From the NCBI GenBank assembly GCA_032128395.1, contig JAQBGV010000167.1, positions 1-31,707 on the forward strand: a stretch of DNA of 31,707 nt. Direction: 5' to 3'. The DNA comes from JAQBGV01 sp032128395. Its GTDB lineage: Bacteria > Planctomycetota > UBA8108 > UBA1146. The notes under the pieces are model-generated. The model had not been told where the DNA came from, did not search any database, and saw only the letters and a program-made list of their open reading frames with translations. The position numbers and the translations under genes are program-made. How positions within the stretch are numbered: position 1 is the stretch's first letter; each line of letters starts with the position of its first letter. Below are positions 7,079-15,743 of the stretch, piece by piece.

Positions 7079-8944
7079 CTACGCCGAGATCTCGTGCGCC
7101 TCCCCCGAACCGCGGGGGACCCGAATCTCCGCTACCAGCGCCCTCACCTGCGGCGGTGGGGGCGGGGTGAGCAACATGACCACGATCGTGACCGCGAAGT
7201 TCAGCAGCATTCCCACCGTGCCGATTCCCTCCGGGCTGATGCCGAAGAGATAGTTCTTCGGGTTCCAGCCGAGGAACTTGAAACCGACGATGTACACGGT
7301 GGTGAAGGAGATGCCGGTGATCATCCCGGCGATCACCCCTTCTCGGTTCGCTCGCGTCGAGAAGATTCCGAGGAAGATCGCCGGGAAGAAACTCGAGGCG
7401 GCGAGGCCGAACGCGAAGGCGACGATCGCCGCGACGTAGTCGGGAGGGTGAATCCCGAGGTAGCCGGCGAACCCGACCGCGATCGCGGCGGAGATCCGGG
7501 CGGCGAAGAGCTCCTGGCGTTCGGTGATCTGCGGTCGGATGGAGCGTTTCAACAGGTCGTGACTGATGGCGCTGGAGACGACCAGCAGCAGTCCCGCGGC
7601 GGTCGAGAGGGCCGCAGCGAGACCCCCGGCCGCGACCAGACCGATCACCCACGCGGGGAGCCCCGCGATCTCCGGGTTCGCGAGCACCATGATGTCGTGA
7701 TCGATGTAGAGCTCGTTCGGACCACTGGTCGGGGTGACGCCCTCCGGACCTAGATCGAGGAGCCGCTCTCCTTGAGCGCCTCGCCCCGCGGGGTCATCCG
7801 CCAAGTGCGAGTACGCCGGCTTGTCCGATGCGATGCCCGTGAACGCCTTTCCCGATCGGTACTGAATCCGGCCGTCGCCGTTCTTGTCGATCCACGCGAT
7901 GAGATCGGTGTTCTCCCAGGTGCGAAACCACTCTGGGACGATCTTGTCGGAGCCGCTCGCCCGGGCGGGGTCGTACCAAGCCTCTCGGGTCGAGTCGAGC
8001 AAGTTGGTTCGCGCGAAAGCGGCGACCGCCGGAGCGGTGGTGTACAGGATCGCGATGAAGAGGAGCGCCCACCCCGCGCTCGAGCGGGCGTCCCGGACGC
8101 GAGGCACGGTGTAGAAGCGGATGATCACGTGGGGGAGCCCCGCCGTGCCGACCATCAGCGCCATAGTGATGCAAAAGACGTCGAGTCTCCCCTTCTGCCC
8201 CTCGGTGTACTTGGCGAACCCGAGCTCTTCGTGGAGTCCATCGAGTCGATCGAGCAGTGTGATGCGCGCTCCATCCGCGACCTGTGAACCGAGCCTCCCC
8301 GCCAGCTCCCCGCCGAATCCGAGCTGCGGGATCGGGTTATCGGTCAGCAGGATGCTGATGAAGATCGCCGGGACCATGAACGCGAAGATCAACACGCAGT
8401 ACTGTGCGACCTGGGTGTAGGTGATCCCCTTCATCCCGCCTAGCACCGCGTAGAAGAACACCAGCCCCATGCCGATCATCACCCCGGTCGCGACCGGAAC
8501 CTCGAGGAACCGGCTGAACACCACCCCGACCCCGCGCATCTGCCCAGAGACATAGGTGAGCGAGATGAAGATCGCGCACACCACCGCGACGATGCGCGCG
8601 GTCTGACTGTAGTAGCGGTCGCCGACGAAGTCAGGGACGGTGTACTTCCCGAATTTCCGCAAGTAGGGGGCGAGAAGGAGGGCGAGCAGCACGTAGCCGC
8701 CGGTCCAACCCATCAAGTACACGCTGCCGTCGTAGCCGAGGAACGAGATGATCCCCGCCATGCCGAGGAAGCTCGCAGCGCTCATCCAGTCGGCGGCGGT
8801 CGCCATTCCGTTCGCGACGGGGTGCACACCCTTCCCCGCGACGTAGAACTCACCCGTGGATCGTGCGCGTGACCAGATGGCGATCGCGATGTACAGCGCG
8901 AAGGTTGTGCCGACGATGACGAGGGTCCAGGACTGGACGTTCAC
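7079..8944 (-). CDS. Sodium:solute symporter, large subunit (acetate/ActP-like, VC_2705 type)
   Basis: A 621-residue integral membrane protein of the solute:sodium symporter (SSS) family, likely importing a small carboxylate such as acetate with Na+; the substrate is inferred. It starts at a GTG (8944) that overlaps the stop of the small subunit as GTGA. About 13 membrane spans are visible. Family motifs include DWMSAASFLGMAGIISFLGY near the N-terminus, GGMKGITYTQVAQY and AALSTAAGLLLVVSSAISHD. Between two spans in the middle lies a ~100-residue hydrophilic loop with an EF-hand-like stretch (DKNGDGRIQYRSGKAF). Loops of this kind occur in the two-subunit subgroup that pairs with DUF4212 proteins. 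Transcription runs toward the shared terminator at 7042-7066. Confidence 0.9.
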   Translation of the reverse strand: MNVQSWTLVIVGTTFALYIAIAIWSRARSTGEFYVAGKGVHPVANGMATAADWMSAASFLGMAGIISFLGYDGSVYLMGWTGGYVLLALLLAPYLRKFGKYTVPDFVGDRYYSQTARIVAVVCAIFISLTYVSGQMRGVGVVFSRFLEVPVATGVMIGMGLVFFYAVLGGMKGITYTQVAQYCVLIFAFMVPAIFISILLTDNPIPQLGFGGELAGRLGSQVADGARITLLDRLDGLHEELGFAKYTEGQKGRLDVFCITMALMVGTAGLPHVIIRFYTVPRVRDARSSAGWALLFIAILYTTAPAVAAFARTNLLDSTREAWYDPARASGSDKIVPEWFRTWENTDLIAWIDKNGDGRIQYRSGKAFTGIASDKPAYSHLADDPAGRGAQGERLLDLGPEGVTPTSGPNELYIDHDIMVLANPEIAGLPAWVIGLVAAGGLAAALSTAAGLLLVVSSAISHDLLKRSIRPQITERQELFAARISAAIAVGFAGYLGIHPPDYVAAIVAFAFGLAASSFFPAIFLGIFSTRANREGVIAGMITGISFTTVYIVGFKFLGWNPKNYLFGISPEGIGTVGMLLNFAVTIVVMLLTPPPPPQVRALVAEIRVPRGSGEAHEISA

Positions 8945-9279
8945 GCGTCCCCTCCCGGGTCCTTCTCATCCACGCCGTGACGGCGGTCGAGTCGGTTCAT
9001 CGCGCGCACGTAGACGAAGATCAGGATGACGAAGACGAAGATCGAGCCCTGCTGCGCGAACCAGAACCCGAGTTTGAAGCCCGTGCCGGGGATTCGGAAC
9101 TGGTCGAGGGTCGGCGCGAAGAGGATGCCTGCGCCGAAGGAGACGGCAAACCAGATGAGGAGGAGTCCCCCCACCCAGCGCAGATTCGCGCGCCAGTAGG
9201 CAGAGCGGACCACGGAGTCCGCGAGGCGGTCTCGGTCTCCTGGTTCTGGGATCGGTCGTGGATCTGCTTCGTCGACCAA
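8941..9279 (-). CDS. Symporter small subunit, DUF4212 family
   Basis: A 112-residue membrane protein with the DUF4212 signature: YWRANLRWVGGLLLIWFAVS, the FKLGFWFAQQGSIFVFVILI block and a final RAMNRLDRRHGV. Two transmembrane helices are expected. It is the partner subunit of the SSS transporter that follows, with the stop and the GTG start overlapping by 4 bp. No ATG suits the family length. I chose the TTG at 9279 because GGAGGG lies 6 nt upstream. A longer TTG start at 9363 is possible but adds an unconvincing Cys-rich leader. Confidence 0.85.
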   Translation of the reverse strand: MVDEADPRPIPEPGDRDRLADSVVRSAYWRANLRWVGGLLLIWFAVSFGAGILFAPTLDQFRIPGTGFKLGFWFAQQGSIFVFVILIFVYVRAMNRLDRRHGVDEKDPGGDA

Positions 9280-9393
9280 GAGGAGCCCTCCGGGGAGTGG
9301 GGTATCACAACCCGTGCATGGTGCACAACCGAAGTGTCGGCATCGGGGGTCGTCGCGGTACAATCTCGCCCTCTCCCCAACAGAGGAGACTTC

Positions 9394-10332
9394 ATGAAGA
9401 AGCCCATCCTGCTCCCCCTGGCTCTCCTGGCCCCGATCCTGCTCATCGGTTGCGGACTCCCCGCCGGGAGCCGTGACGACGGAAGCGTCGAAGTAGTCTC
9501 ACTCCTCGGCGAGGAGCTGAGCCGCCCCGTGCTCGCCGCTGGGTTCCGGGCCGAGCAGGCAGCTCTTCTCGCAAAGGCATCCGCCGAGATCGATTCGGAT
9601 CCGGACGAGGTCGACGGCTGGATCTGGCAGGGACGCCGCACCGCGTACCTCGGCAAGTACCGCGAGGCGATCGAGATCTACACGAAGGGGATCGAACGCT
9701 TCCCCGGAGAGGCGCGGCTCTTTCGCCATCGTGGGCACCGCTACATCTCCGTGCGCGAACTCGACCGCGCGATCGGTGATCTCGAACTCGCAGCGAGCCT
9801 CGTCGCAGGCACACCGGACCAGATCGAGCCGGACGGCCTCCCGAACGCGCGGGGAATCCCGACGAGCACTCTCCACACGAACATCCACTACCACCTCGGC
9901 CTCGCCCGCTACCTCCGAGGGGATTTTGCCGGCGCGCGGCGTGCGTATTCCGAAGGACTCGAAGCCGCGGCGAATCCCGACATGCGGAGCGCGATGAGCT
10001 ACTGGCTCCTCCTCACCCTCTGGCATCTCGGGTCCGAACCCGAGGCACGTCTCCTCCTCTCGACCATCGATGCCGACTGGGACCTGATCGAGAACGAGGA
10101 CTACCACGGCTTGCTCCGCGGATTCGCAGGGGACTCGGACCCACGCGCGCTCCTCGAGGAGGCCCGCGAGGCGGGCGGGGTGCGCTTCGCGACGGTCGGC
10201 TACGGCGTGGGGGCGTGGCTCAGGCACGTGGGGAAACGGGACGAGGCGATGGAAGTCTGGCGCGAGGTGATCACTGGAGACCGATCGTCGGCGTTCGGGA
10301 GGATCGCGGCAGAGGCGGAGCTGGCGCGGTAG
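9394..10332 (+). CDS. TPR-repeat lipoprotein
   Basis: A 312-residue predicted lipoprotein. The ATG at 9394 follows AGAGGAG. Residues 1-20 are a lipoprotein signal with lipobox LLIGC (Cys20). The rest is helical, with tetratricopeptide-like pairs: WIWQGRRTAYLGKYREAIEI, LFRHRGHRYISVRELDRAI, and a third at YHLGLARYLRGDFAGARRAY. A later helix pair contains GYGVGAWLRHVGKRDEAME. Such proteins act as membrane-tethered scaffolds; the partner is unknown. A TACAAT hexamer at 9359-9364 could be its -10 box, but no good -35 was found. It is divergent from the symporter genes. Confidence 0.85.
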   Translation: MKKPILLPLALLAPILLIGCGLPAGSRDDGSVEVVSLLGEELSRPVLAAGFRAEQAALLAKASAEIDSDPDEVDGWIWQGRRTAYLGKYREAIEIYTKGIERFPGEARLFRHRGHRYISVRELDRAIGDLELAASLVAGTPDQIEPDGLPNARGIPTSTLHTNIHYHLGLARYLRGDFAGARRAYSEGLEAAANPDMRSAMSYWLLLTLWHLGSEPEARLLLSTIDADWDLIENEDYHGLLRGFAGDSDPRALLEEAREAGGVRFATVGYGVGAWLRHVGKRDEAMEVWREVITGDRSSAFGRIAAEAELAR

Positions 10333-10361
10333 CCTCGGCAACAGATCCTCGCCCCGCCCCG

Positions 10362-10390
10362 TTGATCGCCGCCCAGGCTTTGCCTATACT
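10362..10390 (+). promoter_or_regulatory. Sigma70-like promoter of the pspA operon
   Basis: TTGATC at 10362-10367, a 17-nt spacer, and TATACT at 10385-10390. The hexamers match the consensus at 4/6 and 5/6 positions with ideal spacing. It lies about 210 bp before the pspA start, leaving a long leader. No sigma54-type GG-N10-GC element of the proteobacterial psp kind was spotted. Confidence 0.65.
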
Positions 10391-10458
10391 CTGACGTTAT
10401 CCCAGCCACCGACTGGAATTACGTCGGCAGTACTGTACTTGAGACTCTGTACGCGAGA

Positions 10459-10492
10459 CGAAGGCGGCGGAGTGAGGTCCCTCCGGACTTCG
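10459..10492 (+). promoter_or_regulatory. Two-step hairpin in the pspA leader
   Basis: CGAAG (10459-10463) pairs with CTTCG (10488-10492), and CGGAG (10468-10472) pairs with CTCCG (10481-10485). The result is an interrupted stem with an 8-nt loop. It sits in the untranslated leader between the promoter and pspA and could tune transcript stability or read-through. Function is inferred only from position. Confidence 0.4.
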
Positions 10493-10599
10493 TGAGCCGC
10501 TGACCCATCGACCCCGTGCCATCGCTCTCGGTGTGCCTTCAATCTCGAAGCGCCACCGTGCAGTCCACGCCCGGCGGTCCCCCCCTGAAGGAGAGTCCA

Positions 10600-11334
10600 A
10601 TGATCTTCGGGAAGATTTGGGCCTCGATCCGCGCCCAGTTCAACAAGCTCGCGAACTACTTCTGGGAAGCCGATCCGATCGCCCAGATGCAGTACGAGTA
10701 CGACATGGCACTCGAACAGATGAAGGAAGGGCGCAAGGGGCTCGAGATCTACCGCGGGCTCGTCGAGCGCGTCTCGCGACAAGTGAACGACGGCAAACAG
10801 CACGTCGCTCGCCTCGAGACCCAGACGAAGAGCTACCTCAAGGTCGGTGATCGCGAGAGCGCCGCGAGGTTCGCGCTCGAGCTCCAGAAGATGAAGGCCG
10901 ACCTCGCCGAGAACCAGGGCCAGCTCGGCATGCACGAGCAGGCCTACGAGAACAACCTGAAGAAGATCCAACACGCCAACAAGTCGCTCGGCGAAGTGCG
11001 CCAGAAGATCCGGAAGTACGATGCCGAGCTGAAAATGAGCGAAGCCGAGGCCGAAGTCGCGGCGCTCGCCGAGAGTTTCGAGATGAACGTCACCACCGAC
11101 TTCGGGCAGATCGAGCAGGTGATCCAGGACCGGATCGACCAGAACCGCGGCAAGTCGCGGGTCGCGGCGGATCTGTCGAAGCGGGGGATCGCCGAGATCG
11201 AGGCCGAAGAGCGGATGGAGGAGACCCTCGCCGAGCAGGCGCTCGCCGACTTCGAGATCGAGCTCGGCCTCGCCTCGCCGGAAACCACGCAGATCGAGCA
11301 GACTCCGAAGCAACTCGGCAAGGAGGAGAGCTGA
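10600..11334 (+). CDS. pspA: PspA/IM30 family protein
   Basis: A 244-residue protein of the PspA/Vipp1 family, the bacterial homologues of ESCRT-III, which bind and remodel or protect the inner membrane. The ATG at 10600 follows GAAGGAGAG. The N-terminus MIFGKIWASIRAQFNKLANY is the expected amphipathic membrane-binding helix. The next motif, WEADPIAQMQYEYDMALEQM, corresponds to the family's early conserved block. The rest is almost continuous coiled coil to ~residue 220, with an acidic tail. Length is slightly above that of E. coli PspA. It is the first gene of a seven-gene operon with an ABC system and a classical AAA ATPase, not with PspB/C/F, so the partner set differs from the textbook Psp response. 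Confidence 0.92.
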   Translation: MIFGKIWASIRAQFNKLANYFWEADPIAQMQYEYDMALEQMKEGRKGLEIYRGLVERVSRQVNDGKQHVARLETQTKSYLKVGDRESAARFALELQKMKADLAENQGQLGMHEQAYENNLKKIQHANKSLGEVRQKIRKYDAELKMSEAEAEVAALAESFEMNVTTDFGQIEQVIQDRIDQNRGKSRVAADLSKRGIAEIEAEERMEETLAEQALADFEIELGLASPETTQIEQTPKQLGKEES

Positions 11335-11388
11335 TCCGATCGCTCTCCTAGCGACCGTACCGCCGCCACCGCTCACCGAGTCATTCTC

Positions 11389-13131
11389 ATGGAGTCAGGG
11401 GGAACGACCTTGAACAAGAGCAACAAGCCGAAGCCGACGTTCTACATCGTCATGGTGCTCGTCATCGGTGGGCTCATCGCGCTCGCAGTGAGTCAGTGGG
11501 GGGACCAGAACTCCGACGAGGGATCCGGTTCCTTCACCGATGAGGAGCTGAAGAAACTGCAGAGCGACGTCGAGTCTCCCGATGCGATCGGCATCACGAC
11601 GGTCCAGGAGTACCAATTCGTCAGCTCCGCTCGCCTCCCCGAGGTGAAGGGGGTCTCGAACTATCAGGAACTCCAGAGCCGGACCGTGAAGTTCGCGATC
11701 AACGTCTGGGCGGGGTGGGGACCGATCATCTACGCGAACGGCGGATTCTCCGCCGGGAAGCAGTGGAGCACCCCCGGCGGCGAACCGTTCCAGGTCGAGC
11801 TGGTGCTCATCGACGATCCGATCTCGATGCGCGACAGCTATGCCGCCGGTGAGGTACACGTCGGCTGGGCGACGCTCGACATGATTCCGCTCTTCCTGGA
11901 GTCGCTGAAGCGGGACTCGCGCGTCATGCCTCGGGTCTACCAGCAGGTGGACTGGTCGAACGGCGGGGACGGGATCGTCGTACGAGACACGATCCGCACC
12001 ATCGCGGATCTGCGGGGCAAGAGTGTGGTGCTCGCACAGAACTCCCCGTCGCACTTCTTCCTGCTGAACGCGCTGATCAACGCCGGGGTGCAGCCGAGCG
12101 AGGTGAGCTTCAAGTTCACCCAGGACGCGTTCCAGGCCGCCGCCGCGTACAACGCCGACAAGTCGATCGCCGCCTGCGTCAGCTGGGCCCCCGACATCTA
12201 CAACTTGTCCGATGTGAAGGGGAACAAGCTGATCGTCACCTCGGCGACCGCGAACAAGCTGATCGCCGACGTCTGGTTCGCGCGCGCGGACTTTGCCAAG
12301 GACCACCCCGACATCATCGAGGGACTGGTGCGTGGGATCTTCGACGCGATGGTCGATCTCGAGCAGCAGACGGCGAAGCAAGCGGTCGCCCAGCTGATGT
12401 CCGACGGTTACTCGATCCCCGCCGAAGAGTGTCTCTCGATGTTGGGGGACGCGCACTCGACGAACTACGCCGAGAACCGCGAGTTCTTCATGAACAAGAA
12501 CAACCCGACCAATTTCGAACGCACCTGGAACACCGCGTACTTCCTCTACTCGCGGATTCGCGCGGTCACCCAGAAGGTGCCCTTCGACAATGTGATGGAC
12601 TTCTCGATGATCGAGAAGCTCGGGGCGGAGGAGAAGTACGCGAGCCAGACATCCGACTACGATATCTTGTTCGCTCCCGCCGCCGCCAGCTCGTTCCAGG
12701 TCGAGGACGAGATCCTGACCAAGACGGTCGTGATCCAGTTCTATCCGAACAGCTGGGACATCGAGATGGTGATCAAGAAGAACGTCGATGGGAACACGAT
12801 CGAAGAGCTCTACGATCCGAACGCGAGTTTCGTCATCGAGGAGGTTGGAAAGCTCGCCGGTCAGTATGGTGCGGCGCGGATCGTCATCGAGGGGCATACC
12901 GACGCCTCGATGCGCGGCAAGGTGAGCGTCGCTCAGGTGAAGGACCTCGCGACGAATCGCGCGAATTCGGTGAAGCAGTCGATCGTGCAGCACTTCGACA
13001 CGCTACAGCCGAACCAGTTCTCGGTCGCCGGCGTCGGCTGGGACCGCCCCGCCGACCCCGAAGATCCGAACAACCACGCGAAGAACCGCCGCGTCGAGAT
13101 CAAGGTCTACCCACTCGAAGCTGTGAAGTAG
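11389..13131 (+). CDS. Membrane-anchored NitT/TauT-type substrate-binding protein fused to OmpA domain
   Basis: A 580-residue fusion. Residues ~18-35 are an uncleaved membrane anchor (FYIVMVLVIGGLIALAV). Residues ~100-430 resemble ABC substrate-binding proteins of the SsuA/NrtA/TauA kind: VKFAINVWAGWGPIIYANGG, GEVHVGWATLDMIPLFLE, LRGKSVVLAQNSPSHFFLL and AACVSWAPDIYNL. Residues ~445-577 form an OmpA-like peptidoglycan-binding domain (VIEGHTD with Asp505, NRANSVKQ, KNRRVEIKVY). The binding domain would thus be held in the periplasm between inner membrane and cell wall. The permease gene starts 3 nt after the stop. Two starts are possible: ATG 11389, with weak upstream pairing, or TTG 11410, preceded by AGGGGGA; both leave the domains intact. 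Confidence 0.88.
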   Translation: MESGGTTLNKSNKPKPTFYIVMVLVIGGLIALAVSQWGDQNSDEGSGSFTDEELKKLQSDVESPDAIGITTVQEYQFVSSARLPEVKGVSNYQELQSRTVKFAINVWAGWGPIIYANGGFSAGKQWSTPGGEPFQVELVLIDDPISMRDSYAAGEVHVGWATLDMIPLFLESLKRDSRVMPRVYQQVDWSNGGDGIVVRDTIRTIADLRGKSVVLAQNSPSHFFLLNALINAGVQPSEVSFKFTQDAFQAAAAYNADKSIAACVSWAPDIYNLSDVKGNKLIVTSATANKLIADVWFARADFAKDHPDIIEGLVRGIFDAMVDLEQQTAKQAVAQLMSDGYSIPAEECLSMLGDAHSTNYAENREFFMNKNNPTNFERTWNTAYFLYSRIRAVTQKVPFDNVMDFSMIEKLGAEEKYASQTSDYDILFAPAAASSFQVEDEILTKTVVIQFYPNSWDIEMVIKKNVDGNTIEELYDPNASFVIEEVGKLAGQYGAARIVIEGHTDASMRGKVSVAQVKDLATNRANSVKQSIVQHFDTLQPNQFSVAGVGWDRPADPEDPNNHAKNRRVEIKVYPLEAVK

Positions 13132-13134
13132 TCG

Positions 13135-13947
13135 ATGCGCTGGTTCTCCGAGTTGATCGAGCTGCGCGTTCGCCCCGGGCGCTGGGTCCGCTGGGGACTC
13201 GGCGCCTCCGGGGTGCTCGTCCTGCTCGGGGTCTGGCAATTTCTCACCTGGGGCGCCGAGGCGGAGCTGCGGATCGTCTCTCCGGTGACCCTGCCGAGCC
13301 CCGGAGAAGTGTTCGCGAGCATCGGGAGCCTGTTCTCGGAGCGCGCGCTGGCAAGGAGCGTGGCGGCGACCCTGTGGCGCGTGCTGCTCGGATTCGGGCT
13401 GGCGATTCTCGTCGGCGCTCCGCTCGGAATCCTGGCGGGGACCTGGCGCGGACTCGATGCGTTGCTCGCGCCGCTCAGCCTGTTCGGGCGCAATATCCCC
13501 ATCGCCGCCCTGGTGCCGCTGACCATCCTCTGGTTCGGCACCGAGAACCACCAGAAGGTGATGTTCATCTTCATCGCGACGGTGCCGTTCGTCTTCGGGA
13601 CGGCGGTACAGGCGGTGGTCGAAGTGAAGGATCGCTACGTCGAGACCGCGCTCACCCTCGGTGCATCGCGCGGCCAAGTGCTGCGCAAGGTGCTCGTCCC
13701 CCTGTCGCTCCCCGCGATCTACACCGGGAATCGGATCCTGTTCGGGCTCGCGTTTGGCTACATCATGCTCGCCGAGGCGATCAACGCGAAGTACGGCCTC
13801 GGGCACCTGATCATGACCAGCCAGCGGCGCGGCATGAACGAGCACATCTACGTGATCCTCATCCTGATCGGACTGATCGCCTACGGAATCGACCGACTCC
13901 TCTACTACGTCGAGCTGACGCTCTTCCGCTACCGGGAGAAATCTTGA
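13135..13947 (+). CDS. ABC transporter permease (SsuC/TauC-like)
   Basis: A 270-residue inner-membrane permease with about six spans. The binding-protein-dependent transport (EAA) loop is clear: YVETALTLGASRGQVLRKVL, followed by PLSLPAIYTGNRI. The N-terminal half has WRVLLGFGLAILVGAPLGIL, typical of the nitrate/taurine/sulfonate importer class. It starts 3 nt after the binding-protein stop and overlaps the ATPase gene by 4 bp. The transported ligand is unknown; given the PspA and AAA neighbours it may be something tied to envelope state, not a nutrient. Confidence 0.9.
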   Translation: MRWFSELIELRVRPGRWVRWGLGASGVLVLLGVWQFLTWGAEAELRIVSPVTLPSPGEVFASIGSLFSERALARSVAATLWRVLLGFGLAILVGAPLGILAGTWRGLDALLAPLSLFGRNIPIAALVPLTILWFGTENHQKVMFIFIATVPFVFGTAVQAVVEVKDRYVETALTLGASRGQVLRKVLVPLSLPAIYTGNRILFGLAFGYIMLAEAINAKYGLGHLIMTSQRRGMNEHIYVILILIGLIAYGIDRLLYYVELTLFRYREKS

Positions 13948-14855
13948 GCGCCGCCGCGGCTGCCACCCCCTCCATGGAGGACGGGCGAGGCGAGGCCGCA
14001 CTCGTTGCGCCCACCGCCGACCCGCCGGTGGTCGAGTTCCGCAAGGTGACGAAGACCTACGACGCGGGTACGAAGCGCGCGTTCACCGCGGTCGAGAACG
14101 TGAGTTTCTCGGTGCCCGACCATCCGAACCGCGGAGAGTTCGTCGCGATCCTCGGCCCGAGCGGGTGTGGGAAATCGACCATCCTCCGCCTCATCGCCGG
14201 GCTCGCGCCGCAGCACCCCGCCACGCGCGGTGAGGTGCTGGTCGAGGGGATTCCGGTCACGGGCCCGGGAGCGGACCGGGGGATGGTCTTCCAGGCGTAC
14301 ACTTCGTTCGACCATCGCAACGTGCTCGACAACGTCGCGTTCGGTCTCGAGTGTCGCGGCATGCCGAGAGTGGAGCGCGAGGAGCTTGCTCGGGAGTGGA
14401 TCGTGCGGGTCGGTCTCGACCCCGATACCGACGCGATGAAGTACCCCTACCAGCTCTCCGGTGGCATGCGACAGCGGGTCGCGATCGCGCGCAGCCTCAT
14501 CCTGCGCCCGCGCATCATGCTGATGGACGAGCCGTTCGGCGCGCTCGACCCGACCACCCGCGTGCGGATGCAGGACCTTCTGGTCGGTCTCTGGCGCGAT
14601 CTCGAGGCGACCGTCTTCTTCGTCACCCACTCGATCGAGGAGGCGGTGTACCTCGGCGACCGCATCTACATTCTTTCCACCTCACCCGGGACGATCCTGC
14701 GCGAGGTCGAGGTGCCGTCCCCGGACCGCCCGGCGCGAGAGATGCAGCGCGAGCCCGAGTTCGTCGAACTGGTCTTCGAGATCCGCGAAGTGATCGAGAA
14801 GCTCGAAGCATACAACGAAGCGAAGCGCGGCGGGGAACCCCCGGCGCAGGAGTAG
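13944..14855 (+). CDS. ABC transporter ATP-binding protein (SsuB/TauB-like)
   Basis: A 303-residue ATPase. I chose the TTG at 13944, which overlaps the permease stop (TTGA) and has GGGAG 5 nt upstream; the first ATG (13974) lacks a ribosome-binding site. Walker A is GPSGCGKST (71-79), the signature is LSGGMRQR (171-178), Walker B is IMLMDEP (Asp195, Glu196), and the switch is FVTHSIEEA. A ~35-residue Ala/Pro-rich N-terminal extension precedes the domain. The Q-loop reads GMVFQAYTSFDHRNVLDNVA. It energises the preceding permease. The next gene starts 6 nt downstream. Confidence 0.93.
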   Translation: MSAAAAATPSMEDGRGEAALVAPTADPPVVEFRKVTKTYDAGTKRAFTAVENVSFSVPDHPNRGEFVAILGPSGCGKSTILRLIAGLAPQHPATRGEVLVEGIPVTGPGADRGMVFQAYTSFDHRNVLDNVAFGLECRGMPRVEREELAREWIVRVGLDPDTDAMKYPYQLSGGMRQRVAIARSLILRPRIMLMDEPFGALDPTTRVRMQDLLVGLWRDLEATVFFVTHSIEEAVYLGDRIYILSTSPGTILREVEVPSPDRPAREMQREPEFVELVFEIREVIEKLEAYNEAKRGGEPPAQE

Positions 14856-14861
14856 GATTCG

Positions 14862-15743
14862 ATGGCCAAGCGGGGTGGATCCGGGCTCTGGGGCTACCTG
14901 AAGGAGGCATTCCTCTTTCGGTGGAACCTGCTCTTCGCCCTGGGCGGAGCGGCGGCTGCGGCGATCAGCCCGATCCCCGAGGTACTCCTCCCCCTGATCG
15001 GAGCGGCGGAGTTCCTCTACCTCACCGGAGTCACGACGATTCCCCGCTTCCGTTCCGCGGTCGACGCGAAGACTCACGCCAGAGAACAGGGCGGCGCCCC
15101 TCCGCACGCGGTGCGGGACAGCGAGCGAACACTCGAATCGCTCGTCGCGGGCCTCGATCCCGAGTCGTTCCGTCGCTTCGAAGAGCTCCGGCGCCGCTGC
15201 CTCGACATGCACGCGATCGCCCAGGGGGTCGCCGGCCGCACGCGAGGCCGACGAAGTGCGCAGGAGCTCACCAATCCGGGGCTGGATCGTCTCCTCTGGG
15301 CGTTCCTGCGGATGCTCCATTCACGCACCTCCCTCGAGCGCTTTCTCGATTCGACCGACGACGCGACGATCCGCCAGAAGCTCGATGAGACGCGCACCCT
15401 CCTCGCCGAGGCGGAGGAGGCGGTCGATGAGCGGCGCGTCCGATCGCTCAGGGACAGCCTTGCGACGCGAGAGCTGCAGCTCGACAACTATCAGAGAGCG
15501 AAGAGCAACGCGGAATTCGTCGCGATCGAGCTCGACCGCCTCGAGGCGAAGATCCAGACCCTGAGCGAGATGTCGGTGAACCGTCAAGACCCCGATTTCA
15601 TCATGCGCGAAGTCGATTCGGTCGCCGCGAGCATCCAGCACACCGAGAAAGCGATGGAAGAGCTGAATTTCGTCGATGGCATGCTCGACGACCTGGATGA
15701 GCCCCCCTCGATCCTCGGCGCGCGACTGAAGGAGAGCGAGTGA
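14862..15743 (+). CDS. Membrane-anchored coiled-coil protein of unknown family
   Basis: A 293-residue protein that I cannot assign to a named family. Its ATG follows AGGAG overlapping the previous stop region. Two hydrophobic helices lie at ~22-57 (WNLLFALGGAAAAAISPIPE, VLLPLIGAAEFLYLTGV). The remaining ~230 residues are charged and helical, with long coiled-coil stretches (LDETRTLLAEAEEAVDERRV, then a segment around IELDRLEAKIQTLSE) and an acidic end near LDDLDEPPS. The stop overlaps the AAA ATPase start as GTGA. The layout suggests a membrane platform for the AAA ATPase or PspA; this is inference from context. Confidence 0.8.
   Translation: MAKRGGSGLWGYLKEAFLFRWNLLFALGGAAAAAISPIPEVLLPLIGAAEFLYLTGVTTIPRFRSAVDAKTHAREQGGAPPHAVRDSERTLESLVAGLDPESFRRFEELRRRCLDMHAIAQGVAGRTRGRRSAQELTNPGLDRLLWAFLRMLHSRTSLERFLDSTDDATIRQKLDETRTLLAEAEEAVDERRVRSLRDSLATRELQLDNYQRAKSNAEFVAIELDRLEAKIQTLSEMSVNRQDPDFIMREVDSVAASIQHTEKAMEELNFVDGMLDDLDEPPSILGARLKESE

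Noticed and set aside
11395..12993. Minus-strand frame of 532 codons opposite the SBP-OmpA gene
   Set aside because: It is an antisense shadow; the plus-strand frame has membrane anchor, binding fold and OmpA motifs.
12429..13943. Upstream extension of the ABC ATPase frame through the SBP and permease genes
   Set aside because: The extension is Arg-rich out-of-frame reading; the ATPase fold and its ribosome-binding site place the start at 13944.
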